Assembly (NCBI GenBank): GCA_903914955.1
Contig: CAIWRB010000250.1
Coordinates: 16,204 to 80,203 of the forward strand
DNA: 64,000 bases
Source: an uncultured Chloroflexota bacterium
GTDB taxonomy: Bacteria > Chloroflexota > Anaerolineae > Anaerolineales > Villigracilaceae
Reading direction: 5' to 3'
Position numbers and translations under genes: made by a program. Below, in pieces: positions 42,669-51,050 of this stretch. The stretch's first letter is position 1. Every line of letters starts with the position of its first letter. The notes below the pieces were generated by a model. That model was given only the letters and a program-made list of their open reading frames with translations, was not told where the DNA came from and did no database searches.

Positions 42669-43574
42669 TTAACGAGCCAACGTCAGGAAGACATCCTCCA
42701 AAGTTGGTTCGCCCTTTTCGATTTTTTCCACACTCAAGCCTTCTCTACTTAAGAGGCTTTGCATCGCATCCTTCTTAACCTGTGAGCTGATCACGCGCAA
42801 ATGGTCACCCGACAACCCAACGCGTTCCACGCCAGCCATAGCCGAGAGAATCTCCACGCCGCGTTCCAGCGGATGCACGAACACTTCCCAAACATCGCCG
42901 GTAATAATGGACTTCTTTAAATTGGTTGGCGTATCCATGGCCAGCAATTTTCCATCGCGCATCACGCCGACGCGCTCGCAGTATTCGGCTTCGTCCATAT
43001 AATGCGTGGTGACCAAAATCGTCACTCCGCCTTCCGCCAACTCATAGATCAGATCCCAGAATGCCCGGCGCGCGGTGGGGTCAACACCTGAGGTGGGTTC
43101 ATCGAGGAACAATAATTTCGGTTCATGCACAAGCGCAATGCCCAGAGAGAGTCTTTGCCGCCAGCCAGTGGACATGTCTTTCGTCAGGGTATTCTCATGT
43201 CCTTTGAGTCCAACGAGTTCAATGGTCGATTGGATGCGGGCTTTTTCTGTAATCCCATATACACCGCCATAAAAAGTCAAATTTTCACGAACGGTCAAGT
43301 CATCATAGATCGCAAATTTTTGAGACATGTATCCAACACGCTTGCGGACTTCTTCGGTTTGCTTGAAAGCATCAAATCCCAAAACAGTTGCTTCGCCTTC
43401 GCTTGGCTCAAGCAGGCCCAACAGCATACGAATCGTGGTTGTCTTTCCAGAGCCATTCGGGCCAAGGTACCCAACCACTTCCCCAGCATTCACTTCAAAG
43501 TTGATGTGATCGACAGCGACAAAATCACCAAAGCGGCGTGTTAGATTCTCAACATAGATAACGGGTAAGGTCAT
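42669..43574 (-). CDS. ABC-2 type transporter ATP-binding protein (second)
   Basis: 301 residues. Walker A GPNGSGKT near 39, signature LSTGWRQRLSL-like MSTGWRQR near 143, Walker B LLFLDEPTSGVDP, H-loop TTHYMDE. The signature is MSTGW rather than LSGGQ, as in some ABC-2 exporters of the YbhF type. It is the last gene of the TetR-controlled efflux operon, six bases after the SRPBCC gene. With the ATPase at 44038-45054 it would form the two nucleotide-binding halves that are fused in YbhF. Confidence 0.88.
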   Translation of the reverse strand: MTLPVIYVENLTRRFGDFVAVDHINFEVNAGEVVGYLGPNGSGKTTTIRMLLGLLEPSEGEATVLGFDAFKQTEEVRKRVGYMSQKFAIYDDLTVRENLTFYGGVYGITEKARIQSTIELVGLKGHENTLTKDMSTGWRQRLSLGIALVHEPKLLFLDEPTSGVDPTARRAFWDLIYELAEGGVTILVTTHYMDEAEYCERVGVMRDGKLLAMDTPTNLKKSIITGDVWEVFVHPLERGVEILSAMAGVERVGLSGDHLRVISSQVKKDAMQSLLSREGLSVEKIEKGEPTLEDVFLTLAR

Positions 43575-43580
43575 GTTTAA

Positions 43581-44018
43581 TTACGCTCCGCTTTCCAGCA
43601 CAGATTTCAATTTTGCTAAATTCGCTTCCATCAAAGATTTAACCTGACCAGTCATGACACCTTCTGCAAGTTTAAAAACACCAGAGGGGTTGCCCTGCAC
43701 ACTCAGGCTGATCTTCGTTCCAGTGCCGACAGTTTTAAGCGCTAGTGTTAGATTCATTTGCATCGGTCCGGCATTCAATTGAAATCCGCATTTGCTTTCA
43801 GGCTCGTAAGTTTGTACCTGTAATTCGCCTTCGAGGCGGCGGCCAATGGCTTCGCCAACCGTTTTGAATTTTGTACCAACAGCAACAGCGCCCGGCGTAA
43901 CCTGCTCAATGCTGACAACAGCAGAATTCCATTTAGACATGTTATTTGGATTCGAAACAAATGCAAAAACATCTTTCACGGCGCGGTCGATCAATGTACT
44001 AAAGTCGAGATTAATCAT
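43581..44018 (-). CDS. SRPBCC (START-like) family protein
   Basis: 145 residues from MINLDFSTLID; AAAGGAG upstream decides the start against a longer frame. The polyketide-cyclase/START-like fold is recognisable from DVFAFVSNPNNMSKWNSAVVSIEQ at the N-terminus and the long C-terminal helix (MTGQVKSLMEANLAKLKSVLES). Such proteins bind hydrophobic ligands. Its position between two ABC ATPases of an efflux operon is unusual, and a role in binding or handing over the exported compound is possible but unproven. Confidence 0.85.
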   Translation of the reverse strand: MINLDFSTLIDRAVKDVFAFVSNPNNMSKWNSAVVSIEQVTPGAVAVGTKFKTVGEAIGRRLEGELQVQTYEPESKCGFQLNAGPMQMNLTLALKTVGTGTKISLSVQGNPSGVFKLAEGVMTGQVKSLMEANLAKLKSVLESGA

Positions 44019-44037
44019 AACGATACTCCTTTCAGAG

Positions 44038-45054
44038 TTACAGCACTGGGTTGGATGAAAATACCTGGTCTTCAGACAGTGCAATGAAGACATCTTCCAA
44101 AGTGGAGGGAATGGCACGCAGTTCTGTCAGCTTGCCGCCAGCGGATTCGATCTCCTTGGGCAATCGCTTCATGATGAGATCGGTCTTGCCCGCGCGCACA
44201 CGCAGGTGCAACTTATCGCCAAACGCCGCGACATCTTCAACATCTTCATCTTGATGCGCGACATGGCGTAATTTATTGATGGGCGAGCCTCGCAATTCAA
44301 GAACACGATTATTGAAACGCGCGCGCAAATTGGACGGAGTATCTTCGGCGATGATCTTGCCCTCTCTCATAAATCCAACACGATGACAGCGTGAGGCTTC
44401 ATCCATATATGGAGTTGAGATGATAACACTGACACCACCACCCTGCCCTTCGGACATCCCCCTATTTTCTCCGAAAATGGTGGGAGAATCAAAGTGGGGA
44501 GCCGAAACAAGTTTGATCACAAGTTGCCAAAAATCCTGACGGGTGACAGGGTCAACACCTGTGGTGGGTTCATCCAACAACAACAAGCGCGGACGTGTGA
44601 CAAGCGCAGAAGCCAATCCAAGTTTTTGCTTCATGCCGCCTGAAAGCTGCCCCGCGCGGCGATCTTTGAACTTATCGAGACCGACGAATTCAAGAATTTC
44701 CATCGAACGCGGCAACCATTCTGTGGCAGAGAGTCCACGTATTTCGGCGAAGAAGCGAATGTTTTCCAAAACAGTTAGATCTTCGTACATGGAAAATCTT
44801 TGCGAAAGGTACCCGATCGTTGAGCGTGCCAACTCTGTCTGCTTTCGCAAGTCATATCCGCAAATGGTGACATCACCTTGATCAGGTAATAAAGCACCAA
44901 CCAACAGCCGCATGGTGGTAGTCTTGCCTGCGCCGTCGGAGCCGACAAGTCCATAAATTTCACCTGCTTTGATATTCAGGTCAACCCCATCCACGGCATG
45001 GACTTTGCCGAAATATTTTTTTATTCCGTTTGCTTGAACTAAATAATTTGTCAC
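44038..45054 (-). CDS. ABC-2 type transporter ATP-binding protein (first), with in-frame insertion
   Basis: 338 residues. Walker A GSDGAGKT near 38, signature LSGGMKQK near 140, Walker B LLLLDEPTTGVDP near 158-170, H-loop/D-loop region IISTPYMDEA, where STPYMDE replaces the usual H-loop THYMDE. Between the helix FWQLVIKLVS and the strand VSVIIST lie ~22 extra residues (about 184-207, rich in Gly) that related ATPases lack. The DNA of this insert (44433-44501) resembles intergenic palindromic repeats. It probably partners the ATPase at 42669-43574. Confidence 0.87.
   Translation of the reverse strand: MTNYLVQANGIKKYFGKVHAVDGVDLNIKAGEIYGLVGSDGAGKTTTMRLLVGALLPDQGDVTICGYDLRKQTELARSTIGYLSQRFSMYEDLTVLENIRFFAEIRGLSATEWLPRSMEILEFVGLDKFKDRRAGQLSGGMKQKLGLASALVTRPRLLLLDEPTTGVDPVTRQDFWQLVIKLVSAPHFDSPTIFGENRGMSEGQGGGVSVIISTPYMDEASRCHRVGFMREGKIIAEDTPSNLRARFNNRVLELRGSPINKLRHVAHQDEDVEDVAAFGDKLHLRVRAGKTDLIMKRLPKEIESAGGKLTELRAIPSTLEDVFIALSEDQVFSSNPVL
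44433..44501. repeat. Putative palindromic repeat element inserted in frame in an ABC ATPase gene
   Basis: The stretch contains CACCCTGCCCTTCGGACA, CCCCC and a short inverted repeat TTTTCtCCGAAAA, and codes for Gly/Ser/Glu-rich residues absent from related ATPases. Its beginning resembles CACCCTGCCCTCTCCC at 59233-59250, an intergenic hairpin element. Boundaries are approximate. Confidence 0.45.
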
Positions 45055-45056
45055 GG

Positions 45057-45536
45057 TTAATTCTCACTGAATGTTGTTGGATGAACGATCACAAATGCTT
45101 CGTTTTTTGCCAGGTCTTCCAATTGCTCGCGGCTGGGGCGGCGGGGCAATCCATGCGCTTTCTGCATGATAAAGCCGATCATGCGTGGATGTCTTTGAAG
45201 CCGCACTTCCATAAAATCCGCAAACCTGGATGGGTCGCTGATAACTTCCGCAGTACCGTAAAAATGTTTTACGCCGACTCTCAATTCCACTTGTGGATTA
45301 GCTTGAATGTTGCGCACCCAATCAGAGCACATGCCGCGCGCCGAACCCAGATAATAATCCGCGCCGATCATTTCATATTGAAGAGGAGTCACCCGCTTCA
45401 TACCTGAGCTGCGGCCTGTGGTGGTCAAAAGAAGGATGATCCTGCCGATTAGCGGACCAAACCCGTTTGCGTACAGCACACGATGAATTTTTTGTACATT
45501 CTTCATCTTCGCCCAATCGAAATTCATTATGGTCAT
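45057..45536 (-). CDS. DDN-family deazaflavin (F420)-dependent nitroreductase-like protein
   Basis: 159 residues, split-barrel flavin/F420 fold. LLTTTGRSSGMKRVTPLQYE, WVRNIQANPQVELRVG and AEVISDPSRFADFME are diagnostic of the Ddn/PNPOx-like group. Members reduce small molecules with F420H2 or bind flavins and often act in detoxification. Encoded between an efflux ATPase and the membrane fusion protein, it fits a xenobiotic-response operon. Whether the host makes F420 cannot be told from the window. Confidence 0.83.
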   Translation of the reverse strand: MTIMNFDWAKMKNVQKIHRVLYANGFGPLIGRIILLLTTTGRSSGMKRVTPLQYEMIGADYYLGSARGMCSDWVRNIQANPQVELRVGVKHFYGTAEVISDPSRFADFMEVRLQRHPRMIGFIMQKAHGLPRRPSREQLEDLAKNEAFVIVHPTTFSEN

Positions 45537-45584
45537 GATATTTCAACTTTTACTTTTGCCATTGAAATGTTTAAACATTCGACA

Positions 45585-46889
45585 TTACTTAAAAACCACA
45601 TCCGCCGGCATACCGATCTTCAACTTCCCTGCGGGGTCTGCCACTTTTAATTTGATCGCATAAAAAGTGGAACTTCGTCCTTCAACAGTTTGAACATTGC
45701 GTGGAGTGAATTCCGCTTGATCTGCAATGTGGACGACCGTGGCAGTGAAAGTTAGATTGGGGAATGAATCCACACGAACTTCGGCAGTTTGGCCAAGACT
45801 GACTTGTCCATAAAGAGCTTCGGGAACATAGACTGTAATGGTTAAGTCAGTGAGATCAGCCATCGTCAACGCAACAGCGCCAGGCTGGACGAATTCACCA
45901 GGCTCAACATTACGGAGGAGGATGACTCCATCCATCGGCGCAAGAATGGCAAGTTTGGTAACTTGCGTATCAAGCAAAGCAAGATTTGCATCGGCTTGCG
46001 CAACTGAAAATTTAGCCTGATCCAGGGATCTGAGAGCGGCTACAACGGCTGGAGATTCTGCACCTGTTTGGAAGGATAGCCAGCGCGCGTATGCCGCGTA
46101 ATATCTTTGCTGCGCGGCGATGACTTTTCCGCGGGCGTATTCAAGATCAGTGGCCTGGTCAGTGGTGAGCGAATCGTTGTATGCAGTCTGCGCGTCATCA
46201 AGTTCGGTTAGCGCGATTTCATAATAATCATTCGCGGCATCGAGCAGCCCTCCGCTATTTGATGCATCCTCGGCCTCGGTCTTTACAGCTTCAGCGATCA
46301 AAAACGCGGCGCGGGCATCGGCAAGACGTTTTTCGGCTTTGAGATAAGCAGAGTCATTCAATTTGCCTATTACGTTTGTCAAATTATCAGCCACATCAGT
46401 CAGCGCGGTTTGAGCGTTATCCAATTCTAATTTTGCCGATTGAACTTGTTCAGCTGGATCAAAAAACCATGCAGGCTGACTAAAATCACCGGGCTTGCTG
46501 ACTTTTAGATCTTTTGCGCGTTGAGCATCCTGCGCTGCGATGGCGGCTTGCAAGGCTTGATCATATTTGACCTGAGCGGCGGCGAGCGCGGCATTGGCAG
46601 AGTCAACTGAAGCGGCGGCGACTGCCCGTTGAGCAGTCAGCAGGTTCGGGTCCAGATGAAGAAGTGGGTCATTCATCTTAACAGGTTGTGATTCCTGGAC
46701 GAGGACATCCGTCACCTTACCGGCGATCTCAGGCGCTACATTCACTATGGTGGCTTCGATGGTGCCTGAAGCGGTCAGATCACTAGGACCGGTATTGTTG
46801 AGGGAACGAAATCCAAAATAAGCAAGAGTTCCAATGACAATGACAGCTACTGCGATTCGTACAGGAAGTGGGGGAAATTTGTTATTCAT
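45585..46889 (-). CDS. HlyD-family membrane fusion (periplasmic adaptor) protein
   Basis: 434 residues. One N-terminal membrane segment (~10-26), a lipoyl/biotinyl half-motif (VNVAPEIAGKVTDVLVQESQPVKMNDPLLHLD, ~48-80), a long Ala/Gln-rich coiled coil (~80-300), the second half-motif (LAILAPMDGVILLRNVEPGEFVQPG) and a β-barrel with TAEVRVDSFPN. It links the inner-membrane ABC permease to the envelope. AGGAG precedes the ATG. Located between permease and DDN-like genes in the TetR operon. Confidence 0.88.
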   Translation of the reverse strand: MNNKFPPLPVRIAVAVIVIGTLAYFGFRSLNNTGPSDLTASGTIEATIVNVAPEIAGKVTDVLVQESQPVKMNDPLLHLDPNLLTAQRAVAAASVDSANAALAAAQVKYDQALQAAIAAQDAQRAKDLKVSKPGDFSQPAWFFDPAEQVQSAKLELDNAQTALTDVADNLTNVIGKLNDSAYLKAEKRLADARAAFLIAEAVKTEAEDASNSGGLLDAANDYYEIALTELDDAQTAYNDSLTTDQATDLEYARGKVIAAQQRYYAAYARWLSFQTGAESPAVVAALRSLDQAKFSVAQADANLALLDTQVTKLAILAPMDGVILLRNVEPGEFVQPGAVALTMADLTDLTITVYVPEALYGQVSLGQTAEVRVDSFPNLTFTATVVHIADQAEFTPRNVQTVEGRSSTFYAIKLKVADPAGKLKIGMPADVVFK

Positions 46890-46910
46890 TTTGTATCTCC
46901 TAGAAAGAAA

Positions 46911-48038
46911 TTAATCTAAACGTTTTCTAAAGCGGAGCGCGGCGGCGCCCATAATGACAACTCCAAAGATTGCAAGCGCGATAACTTCGTTTTGAATGGC
47001 CTGGAGGCCGACTCCTTTTAGCAGAAGGGCGCGAATAACAACGAGGTAATAACGAAGTGGAATTGCGTAGGAAACCCATTGCAAAAATTTGGGCATAGCT
47101 TGCAGCGGAAAGAAAAAACCTGAGAGAAAAATACTTGGCAGGTTGTACATCATCACCGTCATCATGGCTTCCTGTTGTGTGTTGGCGATTGTAGATGCGA
47201 ATAATCCAATACCGAGACTGGACATGAGGAACAAGCCCGATGTAAAAATGATCAACAAGAGACTACCGCGCACTGGCACGCCAAACCAATAACGCCCAAT
47301 AATAATGATCTCAAAGGTTTCCACAAAAGCAAGAATGACATAAGGCAGTAATTTGCCAAGAACCAATTCCCAAGAGCGGATCGGCGTAACGATGAGCTGT
47401 TCAATGGTTCCACGCTCACGCTCGCGGACAATGGCTGTGGCTGTGAGAATGGTGGTGATAAAGGAAAGGATCATACCGATCACACCAGGAATCATAAAGT
47501 AGGCAGAGTTAAGATCTGGGTTATACCAAACCTGCGTACGGACTTCGACAGGCGCGGATGGCGCGGAACGTCCGCTGAGAGCGGCTTGCTCGCTCAGTAT
47601 TTTCGTCGCAAAAGATTGACCCACCAGCCGAGCAGTCGATAACGCTGTGGCGCCGATGGTGGCGTCTGAGCCATCCAATACCATTAATACTTTTGCGCTG
47701 CCTTCCATCAAACGAATATCGTAATCGGCAGGGATGACGAGCGCGACGCGCGCATCACCAGACTCGATCAACTTTTGATACTCATCTGTTGAACCGACAA
47801 AGTAATCAATGGTGAAGTAGTCGGCGGCGCGGAAGGCATCCAGCAGTTGACGGGATTGCGGCGTTTTGCTTTGATCCCAAACTGCCAGGGGGATGTTCCG
47901 CACATCAGATGTGGCGGCGTATCCCAACAGGAATAATTGCACGATTGGAATGACCACCGCCAGGGCAAGTGTGCGCGGATCGCGAAAGAGTTGTAGAAAC
48001 TCCTTGCGAATGATGGAAGAGATACGAGAATTAAACAT
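46911..48038 (-). CDS. ABC-2 type exporter permease
   Basis: 375 residues. One N-terminal membrane segment (~24-42), a large external loop (~43-175) and five more segments, ending with GVVIMGAAALRFRKRLD. The motif TATAIVRERERGTIEQLIVTPI is typical of YbhS/YhhJ-type permeases. Only one permease gene is present in this operon, so a homodimer is expected, whereas the related YbhFSR system has two. First structural gene after the TetR gene. Confidence 0.88.
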   Translation of the reverse strand: MFNSRISSIIRKEFLQLFRDPRTLALAVVIPIVQLFLLGYAATSDVRNIPLAVWDQSKTPQSRQLLDAFRAADYFTIDYFVGSTDEYQKLIESGDARVALVIPADYDIRLMEGSAKVLMVLDGSDATIGATALSTARLVGQSFATKILSEQAALSGRSAPSAPVEVRTQVWYNPDLNSAYFMIPGVIGMILSFITTILTATAIVRERERGTIEQLIVTPIRSWELVLGKLLPYVILAFVETFEIIIIGRYWFGVPVRGSLLLIIFTSGLFLMSSLGIGLFASTIANTQQEAMMTVMMYNLPSIFLSGFFFPLQAMPKFLQWVSYAIPLRYYLVVIRALLLKGVGLQAIQNEVIALAIFGVVIMGAAALRFRKRLD

Positions 48039-48125
48039 GGGGACTCCGAGGGAAAGGATGAACTAGGAAAGATGAATAAATGGAAGATGAACAGGGTTTA
48101 GGGCTTTTTGTTTTGAATTCAGCCT

Positions 48126-48740
48126 TTATCCTTCATCCTTTGTTTTTAGAACGCCGTGTAATATTACGTCCACATAAATATCCATAGGGTTTTTCGGCAT
48201 AAGGACTCCAACCATGGAATTTGACATGATCATGTCGGTCATAAAATAGGAAAGCACCATGCCGAAAAATATACGCATGAGCATTGCAGGGTTGGTCACG
48301 CGCAGATTTTTCCTGGTCTTAACAATCTTCTCAAAAACAGGCAAAACCTTGGGCGCGATTTCTTTCAATAATAACGCGCCGTGTTTGCCATTAAACTCAA
48401 CGAGCTCGATCATCATCAGCTTGATGTAATACGGTTCCCTGCCAAATTCAGTAATGGCGGTCTGCATGGCATTTTTCAAAAGATCTTCAATATTTTCTCC
48501 TTGTGCCTTCAATACCAAAGGTAATATTTTTTTGTAAGGATGCTTATCCACGATGATGGCTTCGAAAATCTCATCTTTACTCTTAAAATGATTGTAGATG
48601 CCGCCTAATGCCAGGTCAGCGCGTTCAGCGATCTGGCGCATAGATGTGGCATGATAGCCGTGTTCCATGAACAATTCGACGGCGGCATCTTCAACCGCGA
48701 GACGGGTAGCCTCGCCTTTTGTTTGTGTTTCCTCGACCAT
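48126..48740 (-). CDS. TetR/AcrR-family repressor
   Basis: 204 residues from MVEETQTKG, with GGAG eight bases before this ATG; an ATG at 48752 is also possible. N-terminal HTH MRQIAERADLALGGIYNHFKSKDEI is typical. The C-terminal ligand domain is helical and hydrophobic. It precedes the efflux operon in the same direction and is 22 bases from a 14-bp palindrome, so it probably represses itself, the efflux operon and perhaps the divergent MFS gene. Confidence 0.9.
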   Translation of the reverse strand: MVEETQTKGEATRLAVEDAAVELFMEHGYHATSMRQIAERADLALGGIYNHFKSKDEIFEAIIVDKHPYKKILPLVLKAQGENIEDLLKNAMQTAITEFGREPYYIKLMMIELVEFNGKHGALLLKEIAPKVLPVFEKIVKTRKNLRVTNPAMLMRIFFGMVLSYFMTDMIMSNSMVGVLMPKNPMDIYVDVILHGVLKTKDEG

Positions 48741-48762
48741 GATCCGCTCCATAATAAAAATG

Positions 48763-48776
48763 AACGAACGTTCGTT
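48763..48776. promoter_or_regulatory. 14-bp perfect palindrome, probable TetR operator
   Basis: AACGAACGTTCGTT lies between the TetR gene and the divergent MFS gene. Length, symmetry and the central CGAACGTTCG core are typical for TetR-family operators. It is just upstream of the repressor start and would overlap its promoter. Confidence 0.78.
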
Positions 48777-48827
48777 TTTATTATTTTACCCAAAAACCAA
48801 TACGTGTCAAGGGTCAAAAATCTCGAA

Positions 48828-48845
48828 TGGTAAAATCAATCCATG
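48828..48845 (+). promoter_or_regulatory. Extended -10 box 6 bases before the MFS start: leaderless promoter
   Basis: TGG-TAAAAT (TAAAAT at 48831-48836) has the TGn extension and lies six bases before the ATG at 48843. No Shine-Dalgarno is present, so a leaderless transcript is likely. Confidence 0.55.
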
Positions 48846-50114
48846 CTGTCTCTCACAACACTAGAAAAGAATGTTCGCGAAAACCTGAAACATAACGTCA
48901 TCGTCAACCTTTGGGATGGCGGCCTATTTGGCATGGCACTTGGCTTTGCATCCTTCAGTACCGTCCTGCCGCTTTTTGTCGCTTCGATGACCCACTCAGC
49001 ATTGATCATCGGGCTGGTGCCCGCCATTCATTCGGTCGGCTGGCAGCTGCCGCAACTCTTTACCGCGAGTCACGTCTCACGGCTGCGCAAATACAAACGC
49101 ACTGTCTTAATGACAACCATCCACGAACGTATTCCATTTCTGGGATTCGCCATCGTTGCATTACTGCTCCCCGCCATCGGCTTGCAAGCCGGACTTGTTC
49201 TAACTTTTATTTTATTGATCTGGCAGGGACTCGGCGGCGGATTCACGGCCAACTCGTGGACAAGCATGATCTCAAAAATAATCCCTGCAGAATCTCGCGG
49301 CACATTTTTTGGATTCCAGGGCGCGATCGCAAACTTGTTCGTCAGCGGATCGGCGATTGCGGCAGGTTATCTTTTGAATTACCTCGCTTCACCCATCAAC
49401 TTTGCAGCCTGCTTCTTCATCGCAAGCATCTTCTTCGTCATTTCATGGTTCGCACTCTCGCTGACACGTGAACCCGAAGATACCGAAAAGATCATCCCTG
49501 AAGAAAAAACCCACTTTTGGGACGACTCAAAAATAATTCTTAGCCGCGATATAAACTTCAAATGGTTTCTAAGCACACGCTTTCTCTCACAATTCGCGAC
49601 CATGGGATTCTCGTTCTACATCATCTACGCCCTGCGCCGCTTCAACATGGATGCGGTCACTGCTGGGTTTCTCACCGCCACCCTCACCTTCTCACAGACG
49701 ATAGCCAACGCAAGCATGGGCTGGCTGGGTGATAAATGGGGGCACCGTTCCATGTTGATCTTTGGCGCGATCGCAGCCCTGGCAAGTTCAATTCTGGCAT
49801 GGGCGGCCACCTCCATTGCCTGGTTCTATCCGATCTTCCTGCTGGCAGGCATCGCCAATGTTTCCATTTGGACGATCGGCATGGCCATGACAGTGAGTTT
49901 TGGCAATGAAAGCGAACGACCTCTTTACATTGGCCTATCACAAACCCTGACAGCACCAGCCACGATCTTCGCTCCATTGCTGGGCGGCTTTATCGTGGAC
50001 GCAGTTGGGTTCATTCCAACATTTTTAATTTCAATTGCAGTAGCTGTTATCACAATACTGATATTGATCTTTATGGTAAAAGATCCGCGCAAACAATTAC
50101 CTCGGTTTGCATAA
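48843..50114 (+). CDS. MFS transporter, probable exporter
   Basis: 423 residues with 12 membrane segments. Features are the cytoplasmic-loop motif HVSRLRKYKRTV after segment 2, a second-half DKWGHRSMLIFGA motif, and a long central loop (TREPEDTEKIIPEEKTHFWDD). Closest to the uncharacterised MFS_1 permeases with an N-terminal LKHNVIVNLWDGGLFGMALGFAS pattern. Divergent from the TetR efflux operon across a shared palindrome, suggesting common control. Substrate unknown. Confidence 0.88.
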   Translation: MLSLTTLEKNVRENLKHNVIVNLWDGGLFGMALGFASFSTVLPLFVASMTHSALIIGLVPAIHSVGWQLPQLFTASHVSRLRKYKRTVLMTTIHERIPFLGFAIVALLLPAIGLQAGLVLTFILLIWQGLGGGFTANSWTSMISKIIPAESRGTFFGFQGAIANLFVSGSAIAAGYLLNYLASPINFAACFFIASIFFVISWFALSLTREPEDTEKIIPEEKTHFWDDSKIILSRDINFKWFLSTRFLSQFATMGFSFYIIYALRRFNMDAVTAGFLTATLTFSQTIANASMGWLGDKWGHRSMLIFGAIAALASSILAWAATSIAWFYPIFLLAGIANVSIWTIGMAMTVSFGNESERPLYIGLSQTLTAPATIFAPLLGGFIVDAVGFIPTFLISIAVAVITILILIFMVKDPRKQLPRFA

Positions 50115-50242
50115 ATTGATGAAAGAATACGCCGTGGGATTTATCTGGTCACAGGAAAACATTCCCTCGACCTTATGAATTTAGTCGAGGAAATTGGAAA
50201 GGGGAAGCCTATTGATTCAACCCGCCTGACGCGAGTCGAATC

Positions 50243-50947
50243 TCACCAGGCAAGCGGGAGGTTTGCGTTTTGACCTCTACTTATAGATGACTTTTCCCAT
50301 ACCGCACTCAAAAACAATTCCACCGCCCCAGGGTCAAAATGAGTCCCTGATTCACGCTGAATGTATTCCATCACCCTCTCTTCCGGCCACGCTTCACGAT
50401 ATACACGCTCAGAAGAGAGTGTTTCCCACACATCTACGATCGCAAAAAGACGGGCGGCCAGGGGAATCTCTTCGCCCTTTAGTCCCTGCGGGTAACCTGT
50501 CCCGTCCCATTTCTCATGATGAGAATATGGAATGGGTATACAGGGTCTGAGATAACCGACAGGATAAATTAAATCGTACGCATAATCAGGATGTTTTCGC
50601 ATGATATCCCACTCATCGCGTGACAGCCTGCCTGGTTTGAGCAAAATGGAATCAGGGATGCCCATTTTTCCGATATCATGCAGCAAGGCGCCATATCTCA
50701 CATAAGTGATTTCACTCTGCGGTATTTCTGCCAACCCTGCCAGGGTAACGGTCATTTCGGCAACGCACAAAGTATGTTCTTCGGTTTCTTTATTACGTAA
50801 CCAGACAGCCTCTGACCAGCCTTCGATCTCCAGTGCCTTCGGCCAGCTTTTATTGTGCAGATCATGGGCTGACGTTATATCCATGCCTGAGTATTGCGAA
50901 TAACCGCTGCCAGTAACTGCATCCGCTTGTTTTCCATAATTTTCCAT
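50243..50947 (-). CDS. HD-GYP domain c-di-GMP phosphodiesterase
   Basis: 234 residues from MENYGKQ; GGAGG upstream decides the start. Complete catalytic set: EEH near 79, LLHDIGKMGIPDSILLKPG, RKHPDYAYDLI, SHHEKWDGTGYPQGLKGEEIP (HD and GYP motifs) and AIVDVWETLSSERVY. No sensory domain is fused, so the N-terminal ~60 residues may be an interaction region. It hydrolyses cyclic-di-GMP. The same-strand glgC gene is 103 bases upstream, followed by a response regulator gene. Confidence 0.9.
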   Translation of the reverse strand: MENYGKQADAVTGSGYSQYSGMDITSAHDLHNKSWPKALEIEGWSEAVWLRNKETEEHTLCVAEMTVTLAGLAEIPQSEITYVRYGALLHDIGKMGIPDSILLKPGRLSRDEWDIMRKHPDYAYDLIYPVGYLRPCIPIPYSHHEKWDGTGYPQGLKGEEIPLAARLFAIVDVWETLSSERVYREAWPEERVMEYIQRESGTHFDPGAVELFLSAVWEKSSISRGQNANLPLAW

Positions 50948-51050
50948 TTCTGCCTCCGTGTTATGAAATTGATTTTGCAATAAGAGTTCTGCCTGTCTTG
51001 AACTTAAGCGCAAACGAGTCTAACTCTGCCATTTGAATTGGCGAGTAGCT

